The position numbers and the translations under genes are program-made. Positions 1 to 9,844 of a stretch of 64,000 bases of DNA are shown here, piece by piece. Every line of letters starts with the position of its first letter. Position 1 is the first letter of the stretch. The notes under the pieces are model-generated. The model saw only the letters and a program-made list of their open reading frames with translations. It had not been told where the DNA came from and searched no databases. Source of the DNA: Pseudomonas sp. (lineage in GTDB: Bacteria > Pseudomonadota > Gammaproteobacteria > Pseudomonadales > Pseudomonadaceae); contig NZ_JAGIBG010000010.1 in assembly GCF_017744435.1 (NCBI RefSeq), positions 51,613 through 115,612 on the forward strand, read 5' to 3'.

Positions 1-2
1 AT

Positions 3-128
3 GTGCTGATCAACGTGCCCAAGCGGGTGTGCCGGTTCTTCGAGTTCTACAAGGCACCGGAACTGATTGCCCTGGGGCGGGAGATTGCGCGGGATACGCT
101 GGATAACTATGAAGGTGTGAAGCGCTAG
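3..128 (+). CDS. C-terminus of a probable patatin-like phospholipase (partial)
   Basis: The frame starting at base 3 is open to TAG at 126-128 and gives the last 41 residues of a protein whose start lies outside the window. The end (VLINVPKRVCRFFEFYKAPE, then LIALGREIARDTLDNYEGVKR) resembles the tail of RssA-type patatin lipases, where a VLIxVP strand is followed by a helix carrying xELIxLG. This rests on a short tail only. A bidirectional hairpin follows within 20 bases, so the gene converges on ppiD. Confidence 0.45.
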   Translation: MLINVPKRVCRFFEFYKAPELIALGREIARDTLDNYEGVKR

Positions 129-147
129 GCCAGTACAGGCAATAGAA

Positions 148-180
148 ATGAAACAGGCCGCATTAAGCGGCCTGTTTCAT
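148..180. terminator. Bidirectional terminator between the partial gene and ppiD
   Basis: A perfect 14-bp stem (148-161 with 167-180, arms atgaaacaggccgc and its complement) and a 5-base loop lie between two convergent stop codons. The A/T outer ends give U-rich tails in both directions. Confidence 0.8.
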
Positions 181-194
181 CATGCATCCATCAC

Positions 195-2066
195 TCAGTA
201 ACGGGTGATGTCGGCAGTGCCTTCCAGCTGCTTGCGGTAGGCCGCAAAGTCCTGCTGGCCAGCACGCGATGCGAGGTAGCGGCGGATCTGCTGCTTCTCT
301 TCGTCGCTGGCGGCGGCACCTTCGTTGACGCCCTTGAGCTGCAGCACGACCAGACTGCCGTCGGCCAGGACCACGCTACCGTACACCGGCTTGTCCTTGG
401 CTTGCGGCTTGGCCAGGCGGAACAGCGCCTGCAGCTCGGCCGGATCAATACCGTCCTGACCACGGGTCACGGCTTCGTGAGTCTTCCATTCCTGACCGTC
501 GTGAGCACCAGCGGCAGCGATGGAACCGTCACGCAGGCCGGCAATCAGCTTGTCCGCCTTGGCCTTGAGCTCGGCAGTCGCCTTCTCCTTGGCCAGGTGT
601 TCGCTGATGTGCTTGGCCACGGCTTCCAGCGGCAGTTGCTCCGGCTTGCGGTGCTCCTTGACGCGCAGCACCACGGTGGTTTCCGGGTCCAGCTCGATGG
701 CGGTGCTGTTGGCACCTTCATCCATCACTTCTTCGGAGAACGCAGCCTGGATCACGCCACGGTTGGCGGTGATGCCCTCGCCGCCTTCGCGGCCGAACGG
801 CGCGGAAGTCTGCACCTTGAGGTTCAGGTCCTGGGCCGGCTGGGCCAGGTCGGAAGCCTCGTAAGCAGCATCCTGCAGCTGCTTGCTGGCGTCGACGTAA
901 CGCTGCTCGACCAGCGGGGTCTTCAGGTCGCGGGTCAGCTTGTCCTTCAGGCTGGCGAAGCTCGGTACTTCCGGCGCCTGCTTGCCCAGCAGCTTGATCA
1001 GGTGATAGCCGAACTCGGTACGCACCGGGGCCGACACCTGGCCGTCGTTGAGCTTGTACAGGGCGTCTTCGAAGGCCGGGTCATACACGCCTGGGCCTGC
1101 GAAGCCGAGGTCACCGCCATTGCTGGCAGAACCTGGGTCCTGGGAGAACTCCTTGGCCAGCTTGGCGAAATCTTCACCCTTGGCCAGGCGCTGCTCGATC
1201 TCTTCGGCCTTGGCCTTGGCCTGGGCGTCGGTGACCTTGTCGTTGACCTCGATGAGGATATGCGCGGCATGGCGCTGCTCGGCGAGGTTGGCTACTTCCT
1301 TCTCGTACTGGGCCTTGAGCTCTTCGTCGGTGACCTTGACCTGGTCGAAGAATGCCGACTTCTTCAGCTCGATGTAGTCGATGACCACCTGGTCCGGGGT
1401 CATGAACTCCTTGGCATGCTGGTCGTAGTGCGCCTTGACCTCGTCATCGCTGACCTTGACCGCCGCCGGGTTGGCCTTGAAGGTCAGGGAAGCGAAGTCG
1501 CGGGTCTGGTTTTCCAGGCGGGCAAAGGCGTCGACCTGCTGGTCGGTGACGAAGCTGCTGCCGGCGATACCGGTACGCAGCTGGCCGATCAGCATCTCTT
1601 CCCCGAGCATGTCGCGGAATTGCATGCGGCCATAGCCCATCTGGCGGATGACCTGATCGAAACGATCGGCGCTGAACTTGCCATCGACCTGGAATTCCGG
1701 CGTCTGCAGGATCACTTGATCCAGCGCGGCTTCGGAGAAGGCGAACTTGGCGTCTTCGGCACCCTGCAGCAGCAGTTTGCGATCGATCAGGCCTTTGAGC
1801 GCAGACTCGCGCAGCAATTTGTCATCCAGCAGCGCCGGGTCGAAATCCTTGCCCAGCTGTTGCATCAGCTGACGGCGCTGCATGTCGGCGGCCTGGCTCA
1901 GCTCGTTCAGGCTGATGGTGTGGCCGTTCACCTTGGCCGCGTCCTGGCTGTGGGTGGCGGCCTTGAAAATGGCTTCGAAGCCGGTCAACGCCATCAACAC
2001 GACGATGAGGCCGATGATGGTCTTGGCAATCCAACCTTGTGAATTGTCCCTGATATTTTGCAGCAT
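195..2066 (-). CDS. ppiD: Periplasmic folding chaperone PpiD
   Basis: PpiD is an inner-membrane-anchored periplasmic chaperone of the SurA/parvulin group that assists proteins leaving the Sec translocon. The 623-residue product starts at MLQNIRDNSQ, with a GGGGGA-type ribosome site just upstream. The longer 649-codon frame adds an unlikely arginine-rich leader. One membrane helix lies at about residues 16-35, followed by a SurA_N-like region. A parvulin-type rotamase domain lies at about 265-360 (RHAAHILIEV to FGYHLIKL, with the GGDLGF motif), and a C-terminal chaperone segment follows. Length and order match Pseudomonas PpiD. It is the last gene of the tig-clpP-clpX-lon-hupB-ppiD array and is separated from hupB by a terminator, so it probably has its own promoter. 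Confidence 0.95.
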   Translation of the reverse strand: MLQNIRDNSQGWIAKTIIGLIVVLMALTGFEAIFKAATHSQDAAKVNGHTISLNELSQAADMQRRQLMQQLGKDFDPALLDDKLLRESALKGLIDRKLLLQGAEDAKFAFSEAALDQVILQTPEFQVDGKFSADRFDQVIRQMGYGRMQFRDMLGEEMLIGQLRTGIAGSSFVTDQQVDAFARLENQTRDFASLTFKANPAAVKVSDDEVKAHYDQHAKEFMTPDQVVIDYIELKKSAFFDQVKVTDEELKAQYEKEVANLAEQRHAAHILIEVNDKVTDAQAKAKAEEIEQRLAKGEDFAKLAKEFSQDPGSASNGGDLGFAGPGVYDPAFEDALYKLNDGQVSAPVRTEFGYHLIKLLGKQAPEVPSFASLKDKLTRDLKTPLVEQRYVDASKQLQDAAYEASDLAQPAQDLNLKVQTSAPFGREGGEGITANRGVIQAAFSEEVMDEGANSTAIELDPETTVVLRVKEHRKPEQLPLEAVAKHISEHLAKEKATAELKAKADKLIAGLRDGSIAAAGAHDGQEWKTHEAVTRGQDGIDPAELQALFRLAKPQAKDKPVYGSVVLADGSLVVLQLKGVNEGAAASDEEKQQIRRYLASRAGQQDFAAYRKQLEGTADITRY

Positions 2067-2132
2067 GCGTCCCCCAGAAACGGCTGTACCACTGCGTCGA
2101 CAACCGCGGAGCGTGGGTAGAATCCTGATAAA

Positions 2133-2162
2133 AGAAAGGCGCATCCGAGGATGCGCCTTTTC
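2133..2162 (-). terminator. Terminator after hupB
   Basis: A long perfect stem (aaaggcgcatcc at 2135-2146 with its complement at 2149-2160) is followed on the minus strand by a T-rich run. It sits between hupB and ppiD and should end hupB transcription. Confidence 0.8.
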
Positions 2163-2249
2163 TTAGCAAACGTGTCAGGCGGGAACGTTTGCGGCCCGCC
2201 ATCAGCGTGCTCGGACCTGGCCAGGCCGGGCCCGGCTGAAAGAGACGAC

Positions 2250-2522
2250 TTAGTTGACGGCGTCTTTCAGGCCTTTGCCTGCCTTGAAACCTGGAACCTT
2301 GGCAGCAGCGATCTTGATCGCCTTGCCGGTTTGTGGGTTACGGCCGGTGCGCTCGGCGCGCTCTTTGACCGAGAAGGTACCGAAGCCAACCAGAACGACG
2401 TCGTCGCCTGCTTTCAGGGCGCCAGTCACGGAGTCGATCACAGCGTCCAGAGCTTTGCCGGCGGCAGCCTTGGAAATGTCAGCCGATACAGCGATAGCGT
2501 CAATCAGTTCCGACTTGTTCAC
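2250..2522 (-). CDS. hupB: DNA-binding protein HU-beta
   Basis: HU-beta is a small nucleoid protein that bends DNA as a dimer. The 90-residue product has the full HU layout: two N-terminal helices ([20 protein letters not shown]), the beta core [10 protein letters not shown] and the DNA-gripping arm [14 protein letters not shown]. The start codon is GTG (2520-2522), with an AAGGGGA ribosome site seven bases upstream. It lies downstream of lon on the same strand, the usual lon-hupB order in gammaproteobacteria, and a strong terminator follows. Confidence 0.97.
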   Translation of the reverse strand: MNKSELIDAIAVSADISKAAAGKALDAVIDSVTGALKAGDDVVLVGFGTFSVKERAERTGRNPQTGKAIKIAAAKVPGFKAGKGLKDAVN

Positions 2523-2674
2523 TCTAAGTCCCCTTATTTCTCTATTGAGTTTGTTTCTAAGTATGTAAAGAAAAGCTTATGAAACGTGTGCCGGGTGGCA
2601 GCTTGACAATAGCGTGCCGCTTTATAGCAAGGCCCCGAAAAAACTGTCAAGGAAAGCCCCCCAGCCAAAAACTA

Positions 2675-5071
2675 CTAGTGCGTGCTGATTCTTTCCTTAG
2701 CATCGCCGTCGCGCTTGTCATCTTTCGCGACAATCTCCGGAGCCACATCTGGCAAGGGCTCCGGGGCGTATTGCAGCGCAATTTGCAGGACTTCGTCAAT
2801 CCATTTGACCGGTTTGATCTGCAGATCCTGTTTGATATTTTCCGGAATTTCCTTCAGATCGCGAACATTCTCCTCGGGAATGATCACCGTCTTGATCCCG
2901 CCACGGTGTGCCGCCAGCAGTTTTTCCTTCAATCCGCCGATGGCCAGTACCTGGCCACGCAGGGTGATTTCACCGGTCATGGCCACGTCGGCGCGTACCG
3001 GAATCTGCGTCAGCGCGGACACCAGCGCGGTGCACATGCCAATACCGGCGCTCGGACCGTCCTTCGGCGTGGCACCTTCAGGCATGTGGATATGCACGTC
3101 GTGCTTCTCGTGGAAGTCGGCGGCAATCCCCAGGCTGCGGGCGCGGCTGCGGACCACGGTCTGCGCGGCGGTGATCGATTCGACCATGACATCACCCAGC
3201 GAGCCGGTCTTGATCAGCTGGCCCTTGCCAGGGATGACCACCGACTCGATGGTCAGCAATTCGCCGCCCACCTGGGTCCAGGCAAGGCCGGTAACCTGGC
3301 CGATCTGGTCCTGCTGCTCGGCCAGGCCGTAGCGGAACTTGCGCACGCCGAGCAGGTGCTCGAGCTGTTCGCTGGTGACCTTGACCTTGACCTGTTTCTG
3401 CCCGGTATGTTCCTTGACCACCTTGCGGCAGACCTTGGCGATCTGGCGCTCAAGGCCACGCACACCGGCTTCGCGGGTGTAGTAACGGATGATGTCGCGA
3501 ATCGCCGAGACGTCGATGTCCAGCTCTTCGGCCTTCAAGCCGTTGGCCTTGACCTGCTTGGGCGTCAGGTACTTGACCGCGATGTTGATCTTCTCGTCCT
3601 CGGTGTAGCCTGGCAGGCGGATGACTTCCATGCGGTCGAGCAGCGCCGGTGGAATGTTCATCGAGTTCGAGGTGCACAGGAACATCACGTCCGAGAGGTC
3701 GTAATCGACTTCCAGGTAGTGGTCGTTGAAATTGTGGTTCTGCTCCGGGTCGAGCACTTCCAGCAGCGCCGAAGCCGGGTCGCCACGCATGTCGCTGCCC
3801 ATCTTGTCGATCTCGTCGAGCAGGAACAGCGGGTTGCGCACACCCACCTTGGTCATCTTCTGGATCAGGCGGCCAGGCATCGAACCGATGTAGGTGCGAC
3901 GGTGCCCCCGAATCTCGGCCTCGTCACGCACGCCGCCCAGGGCCATGCGCACGAACTTGCGATTGGTCGCGGCAGCGATCGACTCAGCCAGCGAGGTCTT
4001 GCCCACGCCAGGCGGGCCGACCAGGCATAGCACCGGGCCGCGGATCTTCTTCACCCGCTTCTGCACGGCAAGGTACTCGAGAATCCGCTCCTTGACCTCT
4101 TCCAGGCCATAGTGGTCGGCATCGAGGATCTCTTCGGCCTTGGCCAGGTCCAGACGCACCTTGCTCTGGGCCTTCCACGGTACCTGCACGAGCCAGTCGA
4201 GGTACGAGCGCACCACGGTGGCTTCGGCGGACATCGGCGACATCTGCTTGAGCTTGTTCAGCTCGGCCTGGGCCTTGGCCAGGGCATCTTTCGGCAGACC
4301 AGCGGCTTCGATGCGCTTTTTCAGCTCTTCGACTTCGTTGTGGCCTTCGTCACCATCGCCGAGCTCCTTCTGAATGGCCTTCATCTGCTCATTCAGGTAG
4401 TACTCGCGCTGGCTGCGCTCCATCTGCTTCTTGACCCGGCCACGGATACGTTTCTCGACCTGCAGCAGGTCGATTTCGGCATCCAGCAGTGCCAACACAT
4501 GCTCGACACGGGTCGCCAGGTCGACGATTTCGAGGATTTCCTGCTTCTGCTCGATCTTCAGCGCCATGTGCGCGGCCATGGTATCGACCAGGCGACCAGG
4601 TTCTTCGATGCTGTTCAGCGACGACAGCACTTCGGCGGGGACTTTCTTGCCCAGCTGCACGTACTGCTCGAACTGCGACAGCAGCGTGCGCACGAAGACT
4701 TCCGACTCGCGCTCGGCGGCGTCGGTTTCGTCGATCAGGGAAACTTCGGCACGGATGTGCCCTTCTACTTCGGTGAAACGCTCCACCGCACCGCGCTGCT
4801 CGCCCTCGACCAGCACCTTGACAGTGCCATCGGGCAGCTTCAGCAGTTGCAATACGGTAGCGACGGTACCGACCCGATACAGGGCGTCTTCGCCTGGATC
4901 GTCATCGGCCGGGTTCTTCTGGGCCAGCAGCAGGATCTGCTTCTCGCCCGTCATCGCGGCCTCGAGGGCTTCGATGGACTTCTCACGCCCCACGAACAGT
5001 GGGATGACCATGTGCGGATAGACGACGACATCGCGCAATGGCAAAAGAGGCAAGTCGAGGGTGGTCTTCAT
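2675..5071 (-). CDS. lon: ATP-dependent protease Lon
   Basis: Lon is a cytoplasmic AAA+ serine protease that degrades misfolded and short-lived regulatory proteins. The 798-residue protein has the substrate-binding N domain ([13 protein letters not shown] at the start), a coiled region, the AAA+ module with Walker A GPPGVGKT at 352-359 and Walker B FLLDEID near 416-422, and the C-terminal protease domain. The Ser-Lys dyad is visible: S674 in DGPSAG and K717 in GGLKEK, the same 43-residue spacing as in E. coli Lon. The tail is short and charged. A near-consensus sigma-32 promoter lies about 60-90 bases upstream, consistent with heat-shock control. Confidence 0.98.
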   Translation of the reverse strand: MKTTLDLPLLPLRDVVVYPHMVIPLFVGREKSIEALEAAMTGEKQILLLAQKNPADDDPGEDALYRVGTVATVLQLLKLPDGTVKVLVEGEQRGAVERFTEVEGHIRAEVSLIDETDAAERESEVFVRTLLSQFEQYVQLGKKVPAEVLSSLNSIEEPGRLVDTMAAHMALKIEQKQEILEIVDLATRVEHVLALLDAEIDLLQVEKRIRGRVKKQMERSQREYYLNEQMKAIQKELGDGDEGHNEVEELKKRIEAAGLPKDALAKAQAELNKLKQMSPMSAEATVVRSYLDWLVQVPWKAQSKVRLDLAKAEEILDADHYGLEEVKERILEYLAVQKRVKKIRGPVLCLVGPPGVGKTSLAESIAAATNRKFVRMALGGVRDEAEIRGHRRTYIGSMPGRLIQKMTKVGVRNPLFLLDEIDKMGSDMRGDPASALLEVLDPEQNHNFNDHYLEVDYDLSDVMFLCTSNSMNIPPALLDRMEVIRLPGYTEDEKINIAVKYLTPKQVKANGLKAEELDIDVSAIRDIIRYYTREAGVRGLERQIAKVCRKVVKEHTGQKQVKVKVTSEQLEHLLGVRKFRYGLAEQQDQIGQVTGLAWTQVGGELLTIESVVIPGKGQLIKTGSLGDVMVESITAAQTVVRSRARSLGIAADFHEKHDVHIHMPEGATPKDGPSAGIGMCTALVSALTQIPVRADVAMTGEITLRGQVLAIGGLKEKLLAAHRGGIKTVIIPEENVRDLKEIPENIKQDLQIKPVKWIDEVLQIALQYAPEPLPDVAPEIVAKDDKRDGDAKERISTH

Positions 5072-5130
5072 GATTTCGCCTCTACAGCGGCCTTATGGCC
5101 GGAAACCGGTGGAAATGATGCTTGGACCTA

Positions 5131-5159
5131 ATGTGGGGGCACGCTTGGGAAATTACAAG
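5131..5159 (-). promoter_or_regulatory. Sigma-32 (heat-shock) promoter of lon
   Basis: On the minus strand the sequence reads CTTGTAA, 14 bases, CCCCACAT, close to the sigma-32 consensus CTTGAAA-N13-17-CCCCATNT. It lies 60-88 bases before the lon ATG, after the clpX terminator, so lon can be induced independently of clpPX. Confidence 0.7.
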
Positions 5160-5176
5160 CGCTTGCATAGGAAAAG

Positions 5177-5204
5177 CAGAAAGGGGCCCGTAGGCCCCTT
5201 TCTT
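5177..5204 (-). terminator. Terminator after clpX
   Basis: A GC-rich stem (gaaaggggcc at 5179-5188 paired with ggcccctttc at 5193-5202) with a 4-base loop is followed on the minus strand by a T-rich stretch. It lies between clpX and the lon promoter. Confidence 0.8.
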
Positions 5205-5236
5205 GCTTGCTGCCATCACCCGGCATTGACCTGAAA

Positions 5237-6520
5237 TCAGGCGTCGGGCGCGGCCTTGGCTTGCGGCTCGCTGTTCTCGTAGATCATCAGCGGCTGCGAA
5301 GTGCCTTCGATGACGCTCTCGTCGATCACCACCTTGCTGACATCCTTCTGCGAAGGAATTTCATACATGGTGTCGAGCAGCACGCCTTCGAGGATCGAAC
5401 GCAGGCCACGGGCGCCAGTCTTGCGCTCCAGGGCCTTGCGTGCGACGGCCTTGAGGGCGTCGGTGCGGAACTCGAGGTCCACGCTTTCCATCTCGAACAG
5501 CTTGGCGTACTGCTTGGTCAGGGCATTCTTCGGCTCGGTGAGGATCTGCATCAGCGCAGCCTCGTCCAGCTCGTCGAGGGTTGCCAGCACCGGCAGGCGG
5601 CCGACGAACTCAGGGATCAGGCCAAACTTGACCAGATCGTCCGGCTCGACTTCGCGCAGCGATTCGCCAACCTTCTTGCCCTCTTCCTTGCTGCGTACTT
5701 CGGCGCCAAAACCGATGCCACCCTTGGTGGAGCGGTTCTGGATGACCTTTTCCAGGCCGGAGAAGGCGCCACCGCAGATGAACAGGATGTTGCGGGTATC
5801 AACCTGCAGGAACTCCTGTTGCGGGTGCTTGCGGCCGCCCTGCGGCGGAACCGAAGCAACGGTGCCCTCAATCAGCTTCAGCAGCGCCTGCTGCACGCCT
5901 TCACCGGAAACATCACGGGTGATGGACGGGTTGTCCGACTTGCGCGAGATCTTGTCGATCTCGTCGATGTAGACAATGCCCATCTGGGCCTTTTCCACGT
6001 CGTAGTCGCACTTCTGCAGCAGTTTCTGAATGATGTTCTCGACGTCCTCACCCACATAACCGGCTTCGGTCAGGGTGGTGGCGTCAGCAATGGTGAACGG
6101 TACGTTCAACAGCCGTGCAAGGGTTTCGGCGAGCAGGGTCTTGCCCGAGCCGGTAGGCCCGATGAGCAGGATGTTGCTCTTGCCGAGTTCGACTTCGTCG
6201 CCCTTCTTGTCACGCTGGTTCAGGCGCTTGTAGTGGTTGTACACCGCTACCGACAGCACCTTCTTCGCGCGCTCCTGACCGATGACGTACTGGTCCAGGA
6301 TGCCGCTGATTTCTTTCGGCGAAGGCAATTTGTGCGCGCTGCTCTCGGCCTGGGCTTCCTGCACCTCCTCACGGATGATGTCGTTGCACAGGTCGACGCA
6401 CTCGTCGCAGATAAATACCGAGGGCCCGGCAATCAGTTTGCGCACTTCGTGCTGGCTTTTGCCGCAGAAGGAGCAATAAAGCAATTTGCCGCTGTCCTCG
6501 CCGTTACGGGTGTCAGTCAT
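5237..6520 (-). CDS. clpX: ClpXP ATPase subunit ClpX
   Basis: ClpX is the AAA+ unfoldase that feeds tagged proteins to ClpP. The start is placed at [10 protein letters not shown] (427 residues) because the 15 codons upstream are not conserved-looking. The N-terminal zinc-binding domain has Cys16, Cys19, Cys38 and Cys41 (CSFC and CDEC). Walker A is GPTGSGKT at 121-128 and Walker B is VYIDEID near 183-189. The IGF loop that docks on ClpP is present at about 269-271 (GGIGFGAE). It is directly downstream of clpP with a 108-base gap, the standard clpP-clpX arrangement. Confidence 0.98.
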   Translation of the reverse strand: MTDTRNGEDSGKLLYCSFCGKSQHEVRKLIAGPSVFICDECVDLCNDIIREEVQEAQAESSAHKLPSPKEISGILDQYVIGQERAKKVLSVAVYNHYKRLNQRDKKGDEVELGKSNILLIGPTGSGKTLLAETLARLLNVPFTIADATTLTEAGYVGEDVENIIQKLLQKCDYDVEKAQMGIVYIDEIDKISRKSDNPSITRDVSGEGVQQALLKLIEGTVASVPPQGGRKHPQQEFLQVDTRNILFICGGAFSGLEKVIQNRSTKGGIGFGAEVRSKEEGKKVGESLREVEPDDLVKFGLIPEFVGRLPVLATLDELDEAALMQILTEPKNALTKQYAKLFEMESVDLEFRTDALKAVARKALERKTGARGLRSILEGVLLDTMYEIPSQKDVSKVVIDESVIEGTSQPLMIYENSEPQAKAAPDA

Positions 6521-6628
6521 TCGATCGATCCAATCCGGTAGGCTTGCAACACAAGATGAAGGCAATTGCGGGCTTTTTCAAGTCCGCAGGTAGGCGCTTT
6601 CCGCACCTACCTGCTCTGGCACCTGGGT

Positions 6629-7270
6629 TCAGGAGGCCAGTTGCCGCTTGTCGTACACCGAGTCGATCAGGCCGTACTCGGCCGCGCGCGAGGCGCTCAT
6701 GAAATTGTCACGCTCAGTGTCACGCTTGATGGTCTCGAGCTCCTGGCCGGTGTGGTAGGCCAGCAGCTCGTTCAGGCGCGCCTTGATATTGAGGATTTCC
6801 TGGGCGTGGATCTCGATATCCGTGGCCTGGCCCTGGAAACCGCCCAGTGGCTGGTGGATCATCACGCGCGAGTTCGGCAGGCAGTGACGCTTGCCCTTGG
6901 CACCCGCGGCCAACAGGAATGCGCCCATGCTGCAGGCCTGGCCGATGCAGATGGTCGAGACGTCCGGCTTGATGAATTGCATGGTGTCGTAGATCGACAT
7001 GCCAGCAGTCACCGAGCCGCCTGGGGAGTTGATGTACAGATGGATATCCTTGTCCGGGTTTTCCGCTTCAAGGAACAGCAGCTGCGCCACTACCAGGTTG
7101 GCCATGTAATCCTCTACCGGGCCAACCAGGAAGATCACTCGCTCCTTCAACAGGCGCGAGTAGATGTCGTAGGCACGTTCGCCACGGGCGGACTGCTCGA
7201 TAACCATCGGGACCAGGCCGCCTGCGGCCTGGATGTCAGAGCTCTGCTGAATATAAGAATTGCGGGACAT
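6629..7270 (-). CDS. clpP: ATP-dependent Clp protease proteolytic subunit ClpP
   Basis: ClpP is the serine peptidase that forms the double-heptamer chamber of ClpXP and ClpAP. The 213-residue product has the catalytic triad in the expected order: Ser114 (GQACSMGA), His139 (MIHQP) and Asp188 (DTERDNF). The oligomerisation and oxyanion segments (INSPGGSV) are intact, and the short N-terminal extension should be removed by self-processing. It lies between tig and clpX on the same strand. Confidence 0.98.
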   Translation of the reverse strand: MSRNSYIQQSSDIQAAGGLVPMVIEQSARGERAYDIYSRLLKERVIFLVGPVEDYMANLVVAQLLFLEAENPDKDIHLYINSPGGSVTAGMSIYDTMQFIKPDVSTICIGQACSMGAFLLAAGAKGKRHCLPNSRVMIHQPLGGFQGQATDIEIHAQEILNIKARLNELLAYHTGQELETIKRDTERDNFMSASRAAEYGLIDSVYDKRQLAS

Positions 7271-7309
7271 GTCCTGCGCTCACTCCCAAATAGTCATGGC
7301 TTGAATACG

Positions 7310-7337
7310 CACAAGCCAGCTCGAAGGCTGGCTTGTG
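7310..7337 (-). terminator. Hairpin between tig and clpP
   Basis: A 10-bp perfect stem (acaagccagc at 7311-7320 with its complement at 7327-7336) follows the tig stop codon. It has no strong T-run, so it may attenuate or process rather than fully terminate the tig transcript. Confidence 0.5.
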
Positions 7338-7361
7338 GGGGTTTCCTACGAGAGAAGCCTG

Positions 7362-8675
7362 TTACTCAGCGGCGGCAGGAGCCTGTGCTGGCTTAACGGC
7401 ATCTTCGTACGAGACCGACTTGTCGGTCACAGTCGCTTTCTGCAGAACAGTATCTACAACTTGTTCTTCCAGCACAACCGAACGAACTTCGTTCAGTTGC
7501 TGGTCGTTCTTGTAGTACCAGGAGATGACCTGCTCAGGCTCTTGGTAAGCCGAAGCCATTTCCTCGATCATCTCGCGAACCTTGCCTTCATCTGGCTTCA
7601 GCTCGAACTGCTTGACCACTTCGGCGACGATCAGGCCCAGGACCACACGACGCTTGGCTTGCTCTTCGAACAGCTCGGCCGGCAGTTGCTCAGGCTTGAT
7701 GTTGCCACCGAACTGCTGAACAGCCTGGACGCGCAGACGGTTGACTTCGTTTTCCAGCAGGGCCTTTGGCACTTCGATCGGGTTGGCGGCCAGCAGACCG
7801 TCCATGACCTGGTTCTTGACCTTGGTCTTGATCGCCTGACGCAGCTCACGCTCCATGTTCTTGCGAACTTCGGTGCGGAAGCCTTCCAGGGTCGATTCCT
7901 TGATGCCGAACTGGGCGAAGAACTCTTCGTTCAGCTCTGGCAGCGCAGGGGCCGATACGCTGTTGACGGTGATGGTGAACTCGGCGGCTTTGCCAGCCAG
8001 GTCCAGGTTCTGGTAGTCCTCTGGGAAGGTCACGTTGACAACGCGCTCTTCGCCAGCCTTGGCGCCCACCAGGCCATCTTCGAAGCCAGGGATCATGCGG
8101 CCGGAACCCAGTACCAGCTGGGTGCCCTTGGCGGAACCACCGGCGAACACTTCACCGTCGACCTTGCCGACGAAATCGATGTTGACCTGGTCGTCGTTCT
8201 GCGCAGCGCGCTCGACGGCCTCGAAACGGGTGTTCTGCTTGCGCAGGACTTCCAGCATGTTGTCCAGGTCGGCGTCAGCCACTTCGGCACTCAGGCGCTC
8301 GACGTTGATCGACTCGAAGCCGGCAACGGTGAACTCTGGGAACACTTCGAAGATGGCAACGAATTCCAGGTCCTTGCCCTTCTCGAAGGACTTCGGCTCG
8401 ACAGCCGGAGCGCCAGCCGGGTTCAGCTTCTGCTCGACGATGGCTTCGTAGAAGGAAGCCTGGACCAGGTCACCGAAAGCCTCTTGACGGGCATCGGCCT
8501 CGAAACGCTGACGGATCACGCTCATCGGCACCTTGCCTGGGCGGAAGCCCGCGACCTTGGCGCGCTTGGCAGTCTGTTGCAGACGCTTGTTGACTTCGTT
8601 CTCGACGCGCTCGGCCGGAACGGCGATGGTCATGCGGCGCTCGAGAGCGGAAGTGTTTTCAACAGAAACTTGCAT
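7362..8675 (-). CDS. tig: Trigger factor (ribosome-associated chaperone)
   Basis: Trigger factor binds the ribosome exit tunnel and shields nascent chains; it also has peptidyl-prolyl isomerase activity. The start is set at [10 protein letters not shown] (437 residues), preceded by a GAGGAA ribosome site. The longer frame adds 27 non-conserved residues. The ribosome-docking signature GFRPGKVP is at 43-50. The FKBP-type domain occupies roughly residues 160-245 and the helical C-terminal chaperone arms follow. It is the first gene of the tig-clpP-clpX order. Confidence 0.97.
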   Translation of the reverse strand: MQVSVENTSALERRMTIAVPAERVENEVNKRLQQTAKRAKVAGFRPGKVPMSVIRQRFEADARQEAFGDLVQASFYEAIVEQKLNPAGAPAVEPKSFEKGKDLEFVAIFEVFPEFTVAGFESINVERLSAEVADADLDNMLEVLRKQNTRFEAVERAAQNDDQVNIDFVGKVDGEVFAGGSAKGTQLVLGSGRMIPGFEDGLVGAKAGEERVVNVTFPEDYQNLDLAGKAAEFTITVNSVSAPALPELNEEFFAQFGIKESTLEGFRTEVRKNMERELRQAIKTKVKNQVMDGLLAANPIEVPKALLENEVNRLRVQAVQQFGGNIKPEQLPAELFEEQAKRRVVLGLIVAEVVKQFELKPDEGKVREMIEEMASAYQEPEQVISWYYKNDQQLNEVRSVVLEEQVVDTVLQKATVTDKSVSYEDAVKPAQAPAAAE

Positions 8676-8924
8676 GGATATTCCTCGTTGCACAGACGTT
8701 AGCCGGCGATAGCCCGACTCCAGAATCAAGGGCAAACATTCTAGTGAGTCACGCACCAGAAGTCACCCCACCCGGGACGACGGGAAACCACGCCGGTCGA
8801 TTAACTTGCATGGCCCGCACGGTAAAGTGCCGAGCCTCTTTATATAGAGGGCCGCATACCTCCCAACGGGTGGCACACAACCGAAATACCTTGTCAAACA
8901 ACCGCCAGCTTGAAAGCGACCCGC

Positions 8925-9224
8925 CTATTCAGGATCGATCTCGTTGAACTGGCAGTACTCTTCCCACTCCACACCCAGCGCTTCAGCCACTTCACGATGG
9001 GTTTCCAGGCGCATGGCCTGCAGTTGCTCTGGGCTTTCGGCAATCAACTGCAGCGCCAGCTCCCAGGGCTGAATCCCCTGCTCATCGGCGGCATCCTCGA
9101 ATGCCCACTCGATCTGCTGGGCCTGCTCACGCGCATCCAGCTCACGGATTTCCTCGAGCAGCTGCGGATTGGCTTCGGCAAAGCGCTGCAACGCCAGGGC
9201 CTGGCGGGCTTCTTTTGCAATCAT
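8925..9224 (-). CDS. Small conserved Pseudomonas protein of unknown function (DUF6388-like)
   Basis: The 99-residue acidic, mostly helical protein (MIAKEARQALALQRFAEANP at the N-terminus, WELALQLIAESPEQ in the middle, EWEEYCQFNEIDPE at the end) has no signal peptide or membrane segment. It resembles a small family found next to tig in Pseudomonas that I recall as DUF6388; the name is from memory. It is on the same strand as tig, with about 250 bases between them that must hold the tig promoter. No function is known to me. Confidence 0.75.
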   Translation of the reverse strand: MIAKEARQALALQRFAEANPQLLEEIRELDAREQAQQIEWAFEDAADEQGIQPWELALQLIAESPEQLQAMRLETHREVAEALGVEWEEYCQFNEIDPE

Positions 9225-9348
9225 CGGGGTGTTCCTCTGCCGGCCAAATGGGCCGGTGTTTCAACCGGCTGAAATCTAACAGCTTTTATTGGGGTATCAC
9301 CAGAGGATTACAAGGGGGGAGATTGAGTTGTGGCTGCGAAGTTTTTGG

Positions 9349-9403
9349 CTTGAGGCCTTCAGCGCCTGTGAGGCTCGATTTCGCAGGCGCTGAAAGGCTC
9401 AAG
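9349..9403. repeat. Long imperfect hairpin (REP-like)
   Basis: Two 20-base arms (9349-9368 and 9384-9403) pair with one mismatch around a 15-base loop. The element lies between the end of the tRNA operon and the small gene at 8925-9224, and may be a back-up terminator or a single REP-like element. Confidence 0.6.
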
Positions 9404-9423
9404 TCATACACCCCAGAAACAAC

Positions 9424-9455
9424 AAAGGCGCCTGATCTCACGATCAAGGCGCCTT
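9424..9455 (-). terminator. Terminator of the tRNA operon
   Basis: Downstream of the last tRNA-His (minus strand) a stem aaggcgcc...ggcgcctt extended by gatc/gatc is followed by a T-rich tract. A related hairpin occurs after the first tRNA-His copy. Confidence 0.75.
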
Positions 9456-9464
9456 CGAAAAATA

Positions 9465-9540
9465 TGGGGTGGACGATGGGAATCGAACCCACGACAACTG
9501 GAATCACAATCCAGCGCTCTACCAACTGAGCTACGCCCAC
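9465..9540 (-). tRNA. tRNA-His (GTG), distal copy
   Basis: The minus strand folds into a 76-base cloverleaf from GTGGGCG to the encoded CCA. The anticodon loop TTGTGAT gives anticodon GTG. Base 9541 supplies the extra G-1 and the discriminator is C73, both hallmarks of tRNA-His. It is identical to the copy at 9726-9801. Confidence 0.97.
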
Positions 9541-9584
9541 CATATTGCGGTGTTTCAGTGTTGCGATACAGCCTTACAGAAGCA

Positions 9585-9669
9585 TGGTGCGGACGAAGAG
9601 ACTCGAACTCTTACAGCTTGCGCCGCTGGAACCTAAATCCAGTGTGTCTACCAATTTCACCACGTCCGC
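9585..9669 (-). tRNA. tRNA-Leu (TAG)
   Basis: An 85-base class II tRNA on the minus strand starts GCGGACG and ends with encoded CCA. It has a long variable arm and anticodon loop TTTAGGT (anticodon TAG). It lies between the two tRNA-His copies of the operon. Confidence 0.96.
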
Positions 9670-9683
9670 GTAACGCTTAAAAC

Positions 9684-9716
9684 AAAGGCGCCAGATCATT
9701 CAATCAAAGGCGCCTT
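9684..9716 (-). repeat. Internal hairpin of the tRNA operon, paralogous to the operon terminator
   Basis: The stem aaggcgcc (9685-9692) pairs with ggcgcctt (9709-9716) just after the first tRNA-His. Its sequence matches the hairpin at 9424-9455, so tRNA-His and its 3' hairpin look duplicated as one unit. In an operon it probably acts in RNA processing rather than termination. Confidence 0.65.
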
Positions 9717-9725
9717 CGTCGAATA

Positions 9726-9801
9726 TGGGGTGGACGATGGGAATCGAACCCACGACAACTGGAATCACAATCCAGCGCTCTACCAACTGAGCTACGCCCA
9801 C
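9726..9801 (-). tRNA. tRNA-His (GTG), proximal copy
   Basis: This 76-base cloverleaf has the same sequence as the copy at 9465-9540: anticodon GTG, encoded CCA, and a G at the -1 position. It is the second tRNA of the operon, after tRNA-Arg. Confidence 0.97.
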
Positions 9802-9844
9802 CATATTGCATTACAGCCTTACTTGCTTGCCCAAGCTGCCTAAA

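Noticed and set aside
402..2042. Long plus-strand frame (546 codons) opposite ppiD
   Set aside because: It is a shadow of the GC-rich ppiD gene, with leucine/glycine/arginine-rich composition and no family character.
2579..4030. Plus-strand frame of 483 codons opposite lon
   Set aside because: It is antisense to a fully convincing Lon protease, and its composition is typical of complementary-strand shadows.
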